DNA from: Cyclobacterium jeungdonense
Lineage (GTDB): Bacteria; Bacteroidota; Bacteroidia; Cytophagales; Cyclobacteriaceae
NCBI RefSeq assembly: GCF_010994275.1
Contig: NZ_WMCD01000001.1
Coordinates: forward strand, 558,001 to 622,000
DNA length: 64,000 nucleotides
Reading direction: 5' to 3'
Position 1 is the first letter of the stretch. Every line of letters starts with the position of its first letter. Under the pieces are notes generated by a model, which saw only the letters and a program-made list of their open reading frames with translations, searched no databases and was not told the origin of the DNA. Made by a program: the position numbers and the translations under genes. Shown in pieces: positions 8,650-17,512 of the stretch.

Positions 8650-11094
8650 TTAAACGAGCAGTTCTGCCTGCAGGCGCAGAACACGGTCCTCAATTTTTTC
8701 GGAACTAAGACTGTTTCTGCTCAGGCGGTCTACCATGATTGGAAAGGCGAAGGGGCTGATCCTTGAGGTGGAAAGCAAATGAATTTTTTGCCGGTTGATG
8801 CGATCAATAACGTTCTCAAGCCGGTTTTTTTCCATCTGAACGTTCAGTACTTCCCTCCTGGCCTGTTCCAAAAGGAGATTGTCTGGATCATAAGTTTCAA
8901 ATACCCCGTAAAGGATACCCGAAGTGGCCTGCAAATGCCTGGTTTGAATACTTTTTCCGGGGTAGCCCTGAAATACCAAGCCAGCAATGGCCGCAATCTC
9001 CCGAAAGCGTCGCCGTGCCATTTCACTCTCGTTGATGCTGGCATAAATATCTTCCATCAGATTGTGCGAAGAAAACAAGTCCTCCTCCAGCGCTTCTTCT
9101 ATGGGAATAGGACTATCGGAAAGCAATTCAATCCCATAGTCGTTCATGGCAATGCTCAGGCTAATGGGATTGCTGACACTGATGCGGTATGCCAGCAAAG
9201 CAGCCAAGACTTCATGTACAAACCTTCCCTCAAAAGGAAAGAAAAAGACGTGGTATCCTTCCTTGCTTTTGCATTTTTCTACGAGTAGGGATTTCTGATC
9301 CGGTATTCTGGACAGTGATCCCTGTAGTGCCAAAATAGGTTGAATCGTCCGTAGCTCAACAGAGTCCTCCTCATGATCTGCTGCTTTTTGCAACTCAGAT
9401 CGAATCAGTTCGGCCAGCCTGGAAGAAAGGGGCATGCGTCCCCCCATCCAGCGGGGGATGGTTCCGGTTTTCTTTTTTGACCTTCGTACAAGGGCTTTCA
9501 TTTCCTTAATTTGTACAAACTCCAGACTTCTGCCGGCAAACCAAAAAACGTCTCCCGGTTTTAACTTAGATATGAAACTCTCTTCCACAGAGCCAATATA
9601 GCCTCCAGTCAGAAATTTTACCTGAATCATAGGATCACTGACAATGGTACCCATAGACAAACGGTGCAGCATGGCAGTTTTCCTACTGGTCACCTTGTAA
9701 AGCCCATCGAGCTGTATTTCCACCTTTGAAAATTCTTCGTAGCTGCCTAAGGCATTTCCTCCGACGGTGATAAACTCGAGCATCCATTTGAATGCTTCCC
9801 GGCTGAGCGATCGGAAAGAATGAGTGGATTGGATGACAGGAAACAGTTGTTCCGGATAAAAGCCTTCTCCCAGGGCCAGTGTAACCAAAAACTGAATAAG
9901 TACATCGTAGCAGTTTTCCAAAGGAACCTGATCCTCATATTGCCCGCTATGAATCGCCTGTCTTAGTGCACTTGCTTCTATCAATTCCAGGGAATGGGTG
10001 GGAATAAAATAGATTCTGCTAAGGGCTCCGGGCTGATGGCCTGCCCTGCCTGCGCGTTGGACAAAGCGCGTAACGCCCTTAGGACCTCCTACCTGAATTA
10101 CGGTATCCACCGGTCTGAAATCTACTCCCAGGTCCAGACTGCTGGTGCAGACCACTAATTTGAGTTTTTTATCATGAAGGGAAGCCTCTACCCAGGCCCG
10201 TACCGCAGGATCCAGGGAGCCGTGGTGCATGGCCATTATTCCTGCCCATTCCGGCTTGGCTTCCAGGATTTTCTGATACCAGATTTCGGTTTGGGAACGG
10301 GTGTTGGTAAATAACAAGACGCTTTGACTGGCTTCGATTACCGGAAGTATTTTCTGGATCATTTTGATGCCCAGATGACCGGCCCATGGATACCGCTCTA
10401 CTTCGTCCGGCAAGATGGACTGGACCAGTATTTCTTTTTTGATAGCGGAGCGGACGATAAGCTCCGGCTGTTTTTCACCTAGCAATACCTGGTGAGCCTG
10501 GGCAAGGTTGCCGATGGTGGCCGATATGCCCCAGATCTTTAAAGGCTGTTTGGTCAAGGTGCGAATATGACTGAGAGCGAGTTGTACTTGGATGCCTCTT
10601 TTGTTTGCCAGCAATTCATGCCACTCATCAACGATAATCCCTTTTAAATTTTTAAAGAGGATTGGATGGTCCTTTTGGGAGAGCAGCAAATGCAGGCTTT
10701 CAGGAGTGGTAATCAGGCATTCCGGCATGGATTTTTTTTGCTTTTGGCGTTCGGCCACTCCCGTATCTCCATTTCGAACACCTATTCGCCAGGGAAGGCC
10801 GGTTTCTTCACAAACCCGGCTCATTGCCTGGTGTATGTCCTGAGCTAATGCCCGCAATGGGGTGATCCAGATAACTTGTAAGCCATTTTTCTGTGGTTTT
10901 TTCCAGGAATCGGGATGTTCCCGTACGTATTCCATCAGTACAGGCATCCACAGAGCCATGGTTTTGCCTGAGCCGGTAGGAGCATTTAGTAAACCGCTTT
11001 GACCTTGCAAGTAGTGTTTCCAGCAGGCTTTCTGAAAATCAAACGGAGTCCAGCCTTTTTCTTGAAACCAGTTCTCTGCCCAGTTACTTTCCAT
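8650..11094 (-). CDS. Ligase-associated DEXH-box DNA helicase (Lhr-core type)
   Basis: This 814-residue superfamily 2 helicase carries a Walker A motif NAPTGSGKTMALWMP near residue 40, WITPLRALAQDI (motif Ia), the DExH motif as VDEWHELL near residue 172, SATIGNL (motif III), CTSSLDLGVDF (motif V) and RAGRAGHQPG (motif VI). The C-terminal half holds the winged-helix and beta-barrel region typical of Lhr-core enzymes. Its start overlaps the end of the ATP-dependent DNA ligase gene by 11 bases, the arrangement from which ligase-associated helicases take their name. It probably acts with the ligase in DNA repair. In many genomes a metallophosphoesterase follows; here the next gene is a sugar dehydrogenase. 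Confidence 0.92.
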   Translation of the reverse strand: MESNWAENWFQEKGWTPFDFQKACWKHYLQGQSGLLNAPTGSGKTMALWMPVLMEYVREHPDSWKKPQKNGLQVIWITPLRALAQDIHQAMSRVCEETGLPWRIGVRNGDTGVAERQKQKKSMPECLITTPESLHLLLSQKDHPILFKNLKGIIVDEWHELLANKRGIQVQLALSHIRTLTKQPLKIWGISATIGNLAQAHQVLLGEKQPELIVRSAIKKEILVQSILPDEVERYPWAGHLGIKMIQKILPVIEASQSVLLFTNTRSQTEIWYQKILEAKPEWAGIMAMHHGSLDPAVRAWVEASLHDKKLKLVVCTSSLDLGVDFRPVDTVIQVGGPKGVTRFVQRAGRAGHQPGALSRIYFIPTHSLELIEASALRQAIHSGQYEDQVPLENCYDVLIQFLVTLALGEGFYPEQLFPVIQSTHSFRSLSREAFKWMLEFITVGGNALGSYEEFSKVEIQLDGLYKVTSRKTAMLHRLSMGTIVSDPMIQVKFLTGGYIGSVEESFISKLKPGDVFWFAGRSLEFVQIKEMKALVRRSKKKTGTIPRWMGGRMPLSSRLAELIRSELQKAADHEEDSVELRTIQPILALQGSLSRIPDQKSLLVEKCKSKEGYHVFFFPFEGRFVHEVLAALLAYRISVSNPISLSIAMNDYGIELLSDSPIPIEEALEEDLFSSHNLMEDIYASINESEMARRRFREIAAIAGLVFQGYPGKSIQTRHLQATSGILYGVFETYDPDNLLLEQARREVLNVQMEKNRLENVIDRINRQKIHLLSTSRISPFAFPIMVDRLSRNSLSSEKIEDRVLRLQAELLV

Positions 11095-12676
11095 ATTTTT
11101 CCAATAAATGCTGTAAATCTTCCAGGGAATTGGCTTCCTCGATGGGCTTGTCCTTTCGCCAGCGATGAATCCTGGGAAACCGAAGTGCTATTCCGGATTT
11201 ATGCCGGGGACTCTCCTGAATCCCTTCAAAAGCAATTTCAAAAACCAGACCGGGTTTCACAGTCCTTACCGGACCAAATCGTTCTCGGGTATTTTTCTTG
11301 ACATAGGTATCTACCGATTTCATCTCAGCATCGGTCAGTCCGGAATAGGCCTTTGCAAAGGGAACCAACGCATCCCCATTCCAAACAGCAAGGGTGTAAT
11401 CTGAATAGATATTTGCGCGCCGACCATGGCCTTTTTGTGCATAAATCATCACCCCATCAATGGTAAGGGGATCTATTTTCCATTTCCACCATCCGCCTCT
11501 TTTTCTGCCAGTCTCATAGACTCCGTCTTTTCTTTTCAGCATCAAACCTTCCGCTTTCATCTCTCTGGATTGTTCCCGTATTTGGGTTAATTCCGTCCAG
11601 GTAGGAGCCGCCAGCACTTGGGAAATCAATAGTTTTTTTTCAGGATGTGATTCAACCAAACCTTCCAAGGTTTTCCTTCGTTCGGAAAGCTTCCAATTCC
11701 GAACGTCCTGTCCTTCCCATTCCAGTAAATCGTAAGCCATAAAAGATACCGGAGCCTCTCTCAAAAGACGGGCACTGACATTTTTTCTACCTAAGCGGGT
11801 TTGCAGCAGGCCAAAGGGAAGCGGCCTGTCGCTTTCAAAAGGCATGATTTCACCGTCCAATGCCGTACCATCCGGAATGGCTTTTCCCATGGCCTCTAAT
11901 TCCGGAAATTTATCCGTAACCAATTCTTCTCCCCTGGACCAGATAAAAACCTCTCCTTGGCGATGAATAAGCTGGCCCCGGATACCATCCCATTTCCACT
12001 CGGCTTGCCAGTCTGACCTTTCTCCGGGTAAGTCCTCAGCCCTTTCCACCGGATGAGCCAGAAAAAAAGGGTAGGGACGGGAAAGATCCGCAGAAAGATC
12101 CGAGTTAAACATTAAATCACTGAAAGATGTCTGCCAGGGATTCCAGTTTCCCATGATCCGATGTGCTACGGCTGTTTTTTCCAAACCAAAGGTAGTTGCC
12201 AACGCGCGTGTAATCAGTTGCTGGCTAACTCCGATTCGAAATCCCCCAGTTATCAATTTATTAAAAACCAGACGCTCTTCTTTGGATAGGGTTTGCCAAG
12301 CTTGCCGAATGGCCGCTTTTTTATCGACCTCTTCCCGATTTTTTAACTCTTCGAGAAACTGTATCCACACGTGTAGAGGGCTTTCCGAATGCCCCTGCGA
12401 TTCAGGAAGTACCAGCGCAATGGTTTCAGCCAAATCTCCGACGGTTTGGTACGATTCCTCAAATAACCAATCGGGAATCCCGGCAATTTCGCAGCATAGG
12501 TCCCGTAGTTGCCTGCTGGTTACGGTTCTTTTGGGTCGCTTATGGGTGAATAGCGCCATGGTCCAAAGACGATCCTGGTCAGGTGCCTCGGCAAAATAGG
12601 CTTCCAACAGACGTAATTTATCTCCGGTCTTGTTAGTCTCGTCTAGTTGGTTGATCAATTTTGAAAATCTTTTCAT
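11084..12676 (-). CDS. ATP-dependent DNA ligase
   Basis: This ligase of about 530 residues seals nicks in DNA. An N-terminal helical DNA-binding domain (from MKRFSKLINQLD) precedes the nucleotidyltransferase domain, whose adenylated lysine lies in AEWKWDGIRGQ (about residue 228), followed by the motif III-like LDGEIMPF, EGLMLKRKDGVYETGRKRGG and WWKWKIDPLTIDGVM. The OB-fold C-terminus ends with the FEGIQESPRHKSGIALRFPR segment characteristic of the helicase-linked ligase group. The open frame extends 40 codons upstream of the start used here; MKRFSKLIN is preferred because the family begins there and the extension would overlap the divergent lipoprotein gene. It is the first gene of a ligase-helicase pair, separate from the essential NAD-dependent LigA expected elsewhere. 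Confidence 0.92.
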   Translation of the reverse strand: MKRFSKLINQLDETNKTGDKLRLLEAYFAEAPDQDRLWTMALFTHKRPKRTVTSRQLRDLCCEIAGIPDWLFEESYQTVGDLAETIALVLPESQGHSESPLHVWIQFLEELKNREEVDKKAAIRQAWQTLSKEERLVFNKLITGGFRIGVSQQLITRALATTFGLEKTAVAHRIMGNWNPWQTSFSDLMFNSDLSADLSRPYPFFLAHPVERAEDLPGERSDWQAEWKWDGIRGQLIHRQGEVFIWSRGEELVTDKFPELEAMGKAIPDGTALDGEIMPFESDRPLPFGLLQTRLGRKNVSARLLREAPVSFMAYDLLEWEGQDVRNWKLSERRKTLEGLVESHPEKKLLISQVLAAPTWTELTQIREQSREMKAEGLMLKRKDGVYETGRKRGGWWKWKIDPLTIDGVMIYAQKGHGRRANIYSDYTLAVWNGDALVPFAKAYSGLTDAEMKSVDTYVKKNTRERFGPVRTVKPGLVFEIAFEGIQESPRHKSGIALRFPRIHRWRKDKPIEEANSLEDLQHLLEKYGK

Positions 12677-12780
12677 CCTATTTTGATGATTTTCCTCACT
12701 TAATTTCACAATTTTAAGTTCTTCATAAACCAATAATTTCAATTGTTCGTTTAGAAATTTGGTGAGTAAATTACTAACAA

Positions 12781-13296
12781 ATGAAAAAAATCCCATTTAT
12801 CTCAGTTTTAGTGTTGGCGTTCACAGGATGCCAACCGGAAGAAAATTCTCCTGAAATTCAGTCCGTTAGTTATCCCTTGTACCAGACCGGAGAATATGCC
12901 TTTGATGGTACCGCTACTTTTGAGCTAAGGGAAGATGCTGTTGTGGAGTTATTAATCCAATTGAACGGTGTAAATTCCATGGACCCTTACTTCTACACAG
13001 GGCACTTACATTTTGGAAGTCTGGACGAAGAAGACGCTACCATTGCACAGCTGCTTAGCCCCATTGACAGCCGAACCTTGCAAAGCAGAACGGTTATTGG
13101 CAAACTATCAAATGGAAATGAGCCAGATTTTGAAACATTAAAAAACTTCGATGGGCATATAAAAATCCACCTGGCAGACCAGGGTCCTGATTACGATATT
13201 ATTCTCGTTAGCGGCAATATCGGTAGCAACGATACTTCACTTCAAAATTTTAATACCAACAAAATAGCATTGTGTTCACCTAATTACCCTGAATAG
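12781..13296 (+). CDS. Small lipoprotein, possibly CHRD-like
   Basis: This is a 171-residue exported protein with a clear lipoprotein signal: a hydrophobic stretch ending in the lipobox FTGC at residue 17. The mature part alternates beta-strand segments (EYAFDGTATFELR, VELLIQLNGV, YFYTGHLHFG, IKIHLADQG) and resembles CHRD-type beta domains in the pattern of a GHLHFG-like turn followed by a strand-rich tail. I could not assign the family with confidence. It is divergent from the DNA ligase gene, with about 100 bases between starts, and stands alone. Its function is unknown. Confidence 0.75.
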   Translation: MKKIPFISVLVLAFTGCQPEENSPEIQSVSYPLYQTGEYAFDGTATFELREDAVVELLIQLNGVNSMDPYFYTGHLHFGSLDEEDATIAQLLSPIDSRTLQSRTVIGKLSNGNEPDFETLKNFDGHIKIHLADQGPDYDIILVSGNIGSNDTSLQNFNTNKIALCSPNYPE

Positions 13297-13464
13297 TTAA
13301 TCATTATTTTTTAGTTAATTCGGGGTAAGCGGGCCCTTCTATTAGGATCAAACATTTTAATCAGCTGATTATCCTGAAAATTTGAGCCTAACTGGCTCTT
13401 TTTTATTTTCTACGCAAACATTTTTGTTTAATTATAGTTATTACTTTATTAAACAAAATGAGTT

Positions 13465-13689
13465 ATGAAATTTTCTATCAAGTATCTGCTTATTATTTTA
13501 ACCTTTTCTTTAATAAGTCAACAAGGGTTTTGGGATTCGCTACCGGAGGTGAGCGATTTTTCTGCCAAATCAGTTAAGCTGCCTCAATCAATAAAGGATG
13601 CTTTTTGGTCGGTGAAAAAAGATTTAATTGTTCATCGATTTGATTTGCCTCACACCCAGATAAAAGTAGACTGGACAGGAAAAAATTAA
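13465..13689 (+). CDS. Small exported protein of unknown function
   Basis: This 74-residue frame begins with a plausible signal peptide (MKFSIKYLLIILTFSLISQQ), followed by a short mature part rich in lysine and aromatic residues (QSIKDAFWSVKKDLIVHRF). No family is recognised. It is followed by a strong terminator, which supports a real transcript ending here, and it lies about 170 bases after the lipoprotein gene. The existence of the gene is likely but not certain. Confidence 0.5.
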   Translation: MKFSIKYLLIILTFSLISQQGFWDSLPEVSDFSAKSVKLPQSIKDAFWSVKKDLIVHRFDLPHTQIKVDWTGKN

Positions 13690-13714
13690 ACTAAACCACT
13701 ATATATTTAAAAAT

Positions 13715-13748
13715 CAAAAAAGCGCTATCATATGAAAGCGCTTTTTTG
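13715..13748. terminator. Bidirectional intrinsic terminator
   Basis: A perfect 12-bp inverted repeat (CAAAAAAGCGCT and AGCGCTTTTTTG) around a 10-base loop gives an A-run on one side and a T-run on the other. It sits between the small exported protein (plus strand) and the DUF4625 gene (minus strand), whose 3' ends face each other, and can serve both. Confidence 0.88.
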
Positions 13749-13754
13749 ATTCAG

Positions 13755-14705
13755 TTACTCTATGTGGACGGTAAATGTTTTTTCGGTTGTATTTCCATTT
13801 ACATCCTCAGCACGAATAACTAAATCCAGGTGATCTTCTCCGGAAGGGACTTGGATGGCATTATCTCCGGTTAAAATTTTAGAAAGATCCAGCATTTCAT
13901 CGTGTGGTAATTCCGGACCACTTCCCTCTTCCAGCCAGGCTGAACTTCCCCACATTTGATCGTAGTAATCTTCCTCTGAGATTCGGTGATTGTGACCGCC
14001 TTCGCCCTCGAGGTCATCATGCTCTTCCGTTAGCCTGATCCATAAAAACGAAATGGGAGCACTCAGATCATGACTGGTCCTACTTATGCTACCCTGTACG
14101 TTTAAAGGCATCCCGGCCTCCGCTTCTAATTCCTCCTCATGGAGATTGGTAATGCTGATCGAAGGGGCATACGGGGTACGAATCTGGATGGTGGCCAGAT
14201 AGCTGCTTCCATCATCATAGCCGGTTTGGTTACCGTGAATATCTGTAGCCTCAATGCCAACATCATACGAGCCAGCGATAACCGGCCCTGTCAATCGGGA
14301 GTTGGCTCCTGCCCAGAAAATGTCCGTACCAGGATCGTCAATGTTGATTCGGGTACTTCCTTCCGGAAATCGGAAATCTGGATTCGAGGCTTCCGGGCTG
14401 TAAATATCGTTAATATTCAATCGGACGAAATCATTATTCATACGTGCATGGCTGTGTCCATCAAAATTAGCATGTACATTTACCCGAACCTGTCCGATTC
14501 CCGAGGGGTCTTCTACAGAGAACCTAATAGGCGCGTGATCGGCTGTCTCACCGAAAACCTCGCCATTTTGAGGCTCAATTTCATCGTGGCTTTCTGCATG
14601 GTCAATGACAGGCGCTTCCAGATCCTGGGGAGACTCACTTCCGGTTTCACATGCCAGAAAAAAAATAGAAGCAAAGGCCATTAAGACTATTCCGTTTGTT
14701 TTCAT
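13755..14705 (-). CDS. DUF4625 lipoprotein
   Basis: This 316-residue lipoprotein (lipobox FLAC around residue 19, followed by the acidic ETGSESPQD) carries two Ig-like beta domains of the DUF4625 type. It is rich in potential metal ligands: HANFDGHSHARMNND near residue 80 and an Asp/Glu/His cluster, EEHDDLEGEGGHNH, near residue 225. It faces the same way as the TonB-dependent receptor gene immediately upstream but has its own promoter carrying the same operator. A role as an outer-membrane metal-binding partner of the receptor is inferred from the shared control and the histidine clusters; biochemical function is not known to me. Confidence 0.85.
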   Translation of the reverse strand: MKTNGIVLMAFASIFFLACETGSESPQDLEAPVIDHAESHDEIEPQNGEVFGETADHAPIRFSVEDPSGIGQVRVNVHANFDGHSHARMNNDFVRLNINDIYSPEASNPDFRFPEGSTRINIDDPGTDIFWAGANSRLTGPVIAGSYDVGIEATDIHGNQTGYDDGSSYLATIQIRTPYAPSISITNLHEEELEAEAGMPLNVQGSISRTSHDLSAPISFLWIRLTEEHDDLEGEGGHNHRISEEDYYDQMWGSSAWLEEGSGPELPHDEMLDLSKILTGDNAIQVPSGEDHLDLVIRAEDVNGNTTEKTFTVHIE

Positions 14706-14741
14706 AATTGATGCGGTAGTTTAGAGAGATGGATTACAATA

Positions 14742-14776
14742 CAATTTTATTGCATATGCATTAGTGTTGCAATAAT
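14742..14776 (-). promoter_or_regulatory. Promoter and operator of the DUF4625 gene
   Basis: Read on the minus strand, a TTG (complement of 14770-14772) lies 20 bases before TAAAATTG, close to the Bacteroidota -33/-7 pattern (TTG and TAnnTTTG). Overlapping the -33 element is a near-palindrome centred on TTGCAA. The plus-strand 12-mer TGTTGCAATAAT at 14765-14776 recurs, inverted, upstream of the TonB receptor gene with the same position relative to the -7 element. A repressor binding here would block the promoter. Confidence 0.7.
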
Positions 14777-14818
14777 AAGCCATACCCGGTAGAGTTCCAA
14801 AAAGTTTACGTTTAATTC

Positions 14819-17194
14819 TCAATTACTTTTAAGCTGGAAGGGGATTTTCAGATTAAAGTTAATATTTCTTCCCTGTTCCGGCAGGTTGAGCAAACGATAT
14901 CGGCTCAGGTGATTGAAATAATAGGTGTCGAGCAGGTTTTGACCACTGATCTGAATTTTCCACGCTTTGGAGCCAAGAGGGATTTCCCATCCCAGCCCGG
15001 CCTGGAGCAACCCATAACCTCCAGTAGTTCGCTCGTTTCGGTCTACCCGATTCTGAGCAGCTACTTGTCGGTATTCCAGGTAGAAATAGCTGTTTGCAAT
15101 GAACCACAAAGTTTTTGGAAGTGAATATTCGATACTGCTCAGCACGCTGGCAGGAGGTGTCAGGGGTAAAGGCAAACGGGTATCCAGGTTTTGATTATAA
15201 ATGTATTCTCCGGCAAGAGAAAACTGTATTCCCTGGATTGGAGCCCATTGAAATTTCAACTCTGCGCCTGCAAAAAGGGCATTATTCTGTCGGTATTCCC
15301 AAAGGGTACTTGCACCGGATAAGGTAGAAAACCTGCCGGTAGGAGCCAGGTAAATATAATCCTGATAATAAGCTATGAAAGGGCTGATTCCAAATAGAAG
15401 CTTATCTAATGAATGGGTGAAATTCAGGTCTGCCTGATAACTCCGCTCACTTTTAAGATCAGCATCGCCAATTTCATGCCTGAAATTACCATGGTGAATG
15501 CCGTTGGTGGCTAATTCAATAGGAGTGGGAATACGGAAACTGCTGCCCAGGTTTAATTTGAAATTGTTATGTTCGTTAAGAATCCAGGAAAAACCGGTAG
15601 CTCCGCTGATATTAAAGAAATCGCGATCAATATCCGGGTTTCGCTGTACCGTTTCACCTGTAGGATTTAAGGATTGATCGTATACTGGCTGTTCGTGGGA
15701 CTGGATAACATGACGTGCTCCATCCAATCGCAGACCGGCGTTTACTATCAAATTATTTGTCCACCGGTATTCATGGAAATAGAAAAGACCCGCATTCAAT
15801 GACCGAAAAGCAGGTAATAAAAATTCAAAACCTCCAAACCGGTTATCCATTAGTGAGGATTGAAACCCAATAATGGATTGGTGTTTTGGATTGATGTGGT
15901 AATTTAGGCGGGCGTTGGCCGTGAAGGTATTGAGGTATAAGGCCAAGGCTAAATTTCCTTCGGGCGTGGGGCCCACCCCATGAATATGGGGAAGGGATTG
16001 CTCCATTCGCTCGTTCCGTTGATAGCCCAGATCTAATTCTAACCAGTTTTCCTTTAATTGAATCGTGGTATTGGAAATGACCTTAAGATGGGTGTTGTCC
16101 TGGCGGGGAAATTCGATATCCCCATAATCTCCGTTGTGACGAAGGTTGTAGCTGTTTGGAATGCCCACAGCCCCGGTAAATATCCCCGCTTTTTGTTGAA
16201 AACGGCTCACAGTGAGCGTGGATTTTCCCCAGTTTTTTCGCCAGCCGGTCATGAGGGAAAAATGCCTTTCCTTTCCGGCAGTGTTTTTTAACCGGTTATC
16301 ATATACCGGTAATTCAAAACCTGCATAGACAAATCTATCTGCCGGGACCCGGTAATCTTGAAAATCCTGAAGGGTGACTCGTCCTTTAAACACAAAGTCG
16401 TTTTTATTTCCTTCTACCATGGCCGAATGACTTCTCATGGCATTATTGGTACGGTAGCTGTTGATCAGATGGCCCTGAATGTTCCCTTCCCGGGGAAAGG
16501 GAGCTGGGGATATATTGATCACACCGGACATTCCGTCCGAACCGTAAATAAGCGAGGCAGGCCCCTTGACCACCTCGACCCGGTCTACGTCAAACGGGTC
16601 GATTTCCAAACCATGGTCAGCCCCCCATTGCTGGCCTTCCTGCTTGATTCCCCGGTCATTGACCATGATGCGGTTGAAACTCATTCCCCGGATAACGGGC
16701 TTGCTGATGCCTACTCCGGTATTGATGGTGCTGATCCCAGGTAATTTTTCCAGGGCATTGGCAAAAGTTCCAGAGTTGTTTTTTTCCATGAATTCCCTGT
16801 CCACTACTTCAATGCTCTGGGACTGTTCTACTGGTCCGTTTTTGAATGGATTTGCTTCTATGGTTAACGATTGCAGCGTAATCGCCGATTCTTCCAACCT
16901 AAGGTCGAGTTGCAGGTCCTCCGTAGTTATCCTGATTGTTTTGGTCAGGGCCTTGTACCCGAGGTGGGTTACGTGTAAGTGGTAGTTTCCTGGGTTTAAA
17001 CCATCTATACGGAAATTACCCTCTAAGTCTGCTGCTGTTCCTTTCCCCAATTCATGTACGATGATAGTGGCTGGCAAGCCTTCCCCGGATTCGCTTCTTA
17101 CCGTACCTTCAATGGCGAAGAACGACCTTTCTTGGGCAACGGAAAAAAGAGACAAATAAACCAGGAAGAAACTGGATAGAAGAATAATCCTCAC
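14819..17194 (-). CDS. TonB-dependent receptor, probably for a metal
   Basis: This 791-residue outer-membrane receptor has, in order, a signal peptide ending near SVAQ, a carboxypeptidase-regulatory-like beta domain (residues ~25-105, GTVRSESGEGLPATIIVHEL), a plug domain (residues ~115-230, with VIRGMSFNRIMVNDRG and VEVVKGPASLIYGSDGMSGVIN), and a 22-strand barrel ending in an aromatic-rich strand. Histidines are prominent in extracellular segments (for example QSLPHIHGVGPT and GIHHGNFRHEIGDADL), as in zinc receptors of the ZnuD group. Together with the neighbouring DUF4625 lipoprotein and a shared Fur-family-like operator, zinc or another transition metal is the likeliest ligand. There is no SusD partner, which argues against glycan uptake. 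Confidence 0.87.
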   Translation of the reverse strand: MRIILLSSFFLVYLSLFSVAQERSFFAIEGTVRSESGEGLPATIIVHELGKGTAADLEGNFRIDGLNPGNYHLHVTHLGYKALTKTIRITTEDLQLDLRLEESAITLQSLTIEANPFKNGPVEQSQSIEVVDREFMEKNNSGTFANALEKLPGISTINTGVGISKPVIRGMSFNRIMVNDRGIKQEGQQWGADHGLEIDPFDVDRVEVVKGPASLIYGSDGMSGVINISPAPFPREGNIQGHLINSYRTNNAMRSHSAMVEGNKNDFVFKGRVTLQDFQDYRVPADRFVYAGFELPVYDNRLKNTAGKERHFSLMTGWRKNWGKSTLTVSRFQQKAGIFTGAVGIPNSYNLRHNGDYGDIEFPRQDNTHLKVISNTTIQLKENWLELDLGYQRNERMEQSLPHIHGVGPTPEGNLALALYLNTFTANARLNYHINPKHQSIIGFQSSLMDNRFGGFEFLLPAFRSLNAGLFYFHEYRWTNNLIVNAGLRLDGARHVIQSHEQPVYDQSLNPTGETVQRNPDIDRDFFNISGATGFSWILNEHNNFKLNLGSSFRIPTPIELATNGIHHGNFRHEIGDADLKSERSYQADLNFTHSLDKLLFGISPFIAYYQDYIYLAPTGRFSTLSGASTLWEYRQNNALFAGAELKFQWAPIQGIQFSLAGEYIYNQNLDTRLPLPLTPPASVLSSIEYSLPKTLWFIANSYFYLEYRQVAAQNRVDRNERTTGGYGLLQAGLGWEIPLGSKAWKIQISGQNLLDTYYFNHLSRYRLLNLPEQGRNINFNLKIPFQLKSN

Positions 17195-17231
17195 AGGATA
17201 AATTTGGATGATGAAAACCAGAACTCAAACA

Positions 17232-17275
17232 CAAAGGTATCTTTATTTGCCAATTATTGCAACAATATGGCAAAT
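17232..17275 (-). promoter_or_regulatory. Promoter and palindromic operator of the TonB receptor gene
   Basis: On the minus strand TTG and TACCTTTG are separated by 20 bases, a good match to the Bacteroidota promoter, 37 bases before the ATG. Over the -33 element lies the 14-bp near-palindrome ATTATTGCAACAAT (17253-17266), containing the inverted form of the 12-mer found at the DUF4625 promoter. An outer perfect repeat (ATTTGCCA at 17245-17252, TGGCAAAT at 17268-17275) flanks it. The TTGCAA centre is 20 bases from the -7 element in both promoters. A Fur/Zur-family repressor is the likely ligand. Confidence 0.75.
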
Positions 17276-17284
17276 TGAATTTGA

Positions 17285-17500
17285 TTACCTTTTTGTTTTT
17301 AACTTATCCAACAAATGCTCAAGTCCATTCAGCCGGATTTCATACATGGTTTCGAGCCAGATGCCTAATTTACCTTCAGGAAAACCTTGTCGTTTGAACC
17401 AGATCAGGTAGTGTTCGGGAACATCGCAAATAAGCCTGTCTTTGTATTTACCAAAGGGCATTTTTTTAGAGACCAGATCGAGAAGAATGGTATTGTCCAA
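17285..17500 (-). CDS. DUF3820 family protein
   Basis: This 71-residue protein has the DUF3820 signature MPFGKYKDRLICDVPEHYL followed by WFKRQGFPEGKLG, which covers nearly the whole chain. It is a small, probably cytoplasmic protein; family members are sometimes called quorum-sensing-regulated factors, but no biochemical function is established to my knowledge. It begins 12 bases after the stop of the upstream four-helix membrane protein gene and probably shares its transcript. Confidence 0.85.
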   Translation of the reverse strand: MDNTILLDLVSKKMPFGKYKDRLICDVPEHYLIWFKRQGFPEGKLGIWLETMYEIRLNGLEHLLDKLKTKR

Positions 17501-17512
17501 ATCTTGGGAAAA

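Noticed and set aside
12677..12796. N-terminal extension of the DNA ligase
   Set aside because: It would add 40 residues not seen in the family, and would overlap the start of the divergent lipoprotein gene.
14139..14684. A 181-codon plus-strand frame
   Set aside because: It is antisense to the DUF4625 gene, whose signal peptide, domain content and conserved promoter identify it as the real gene.
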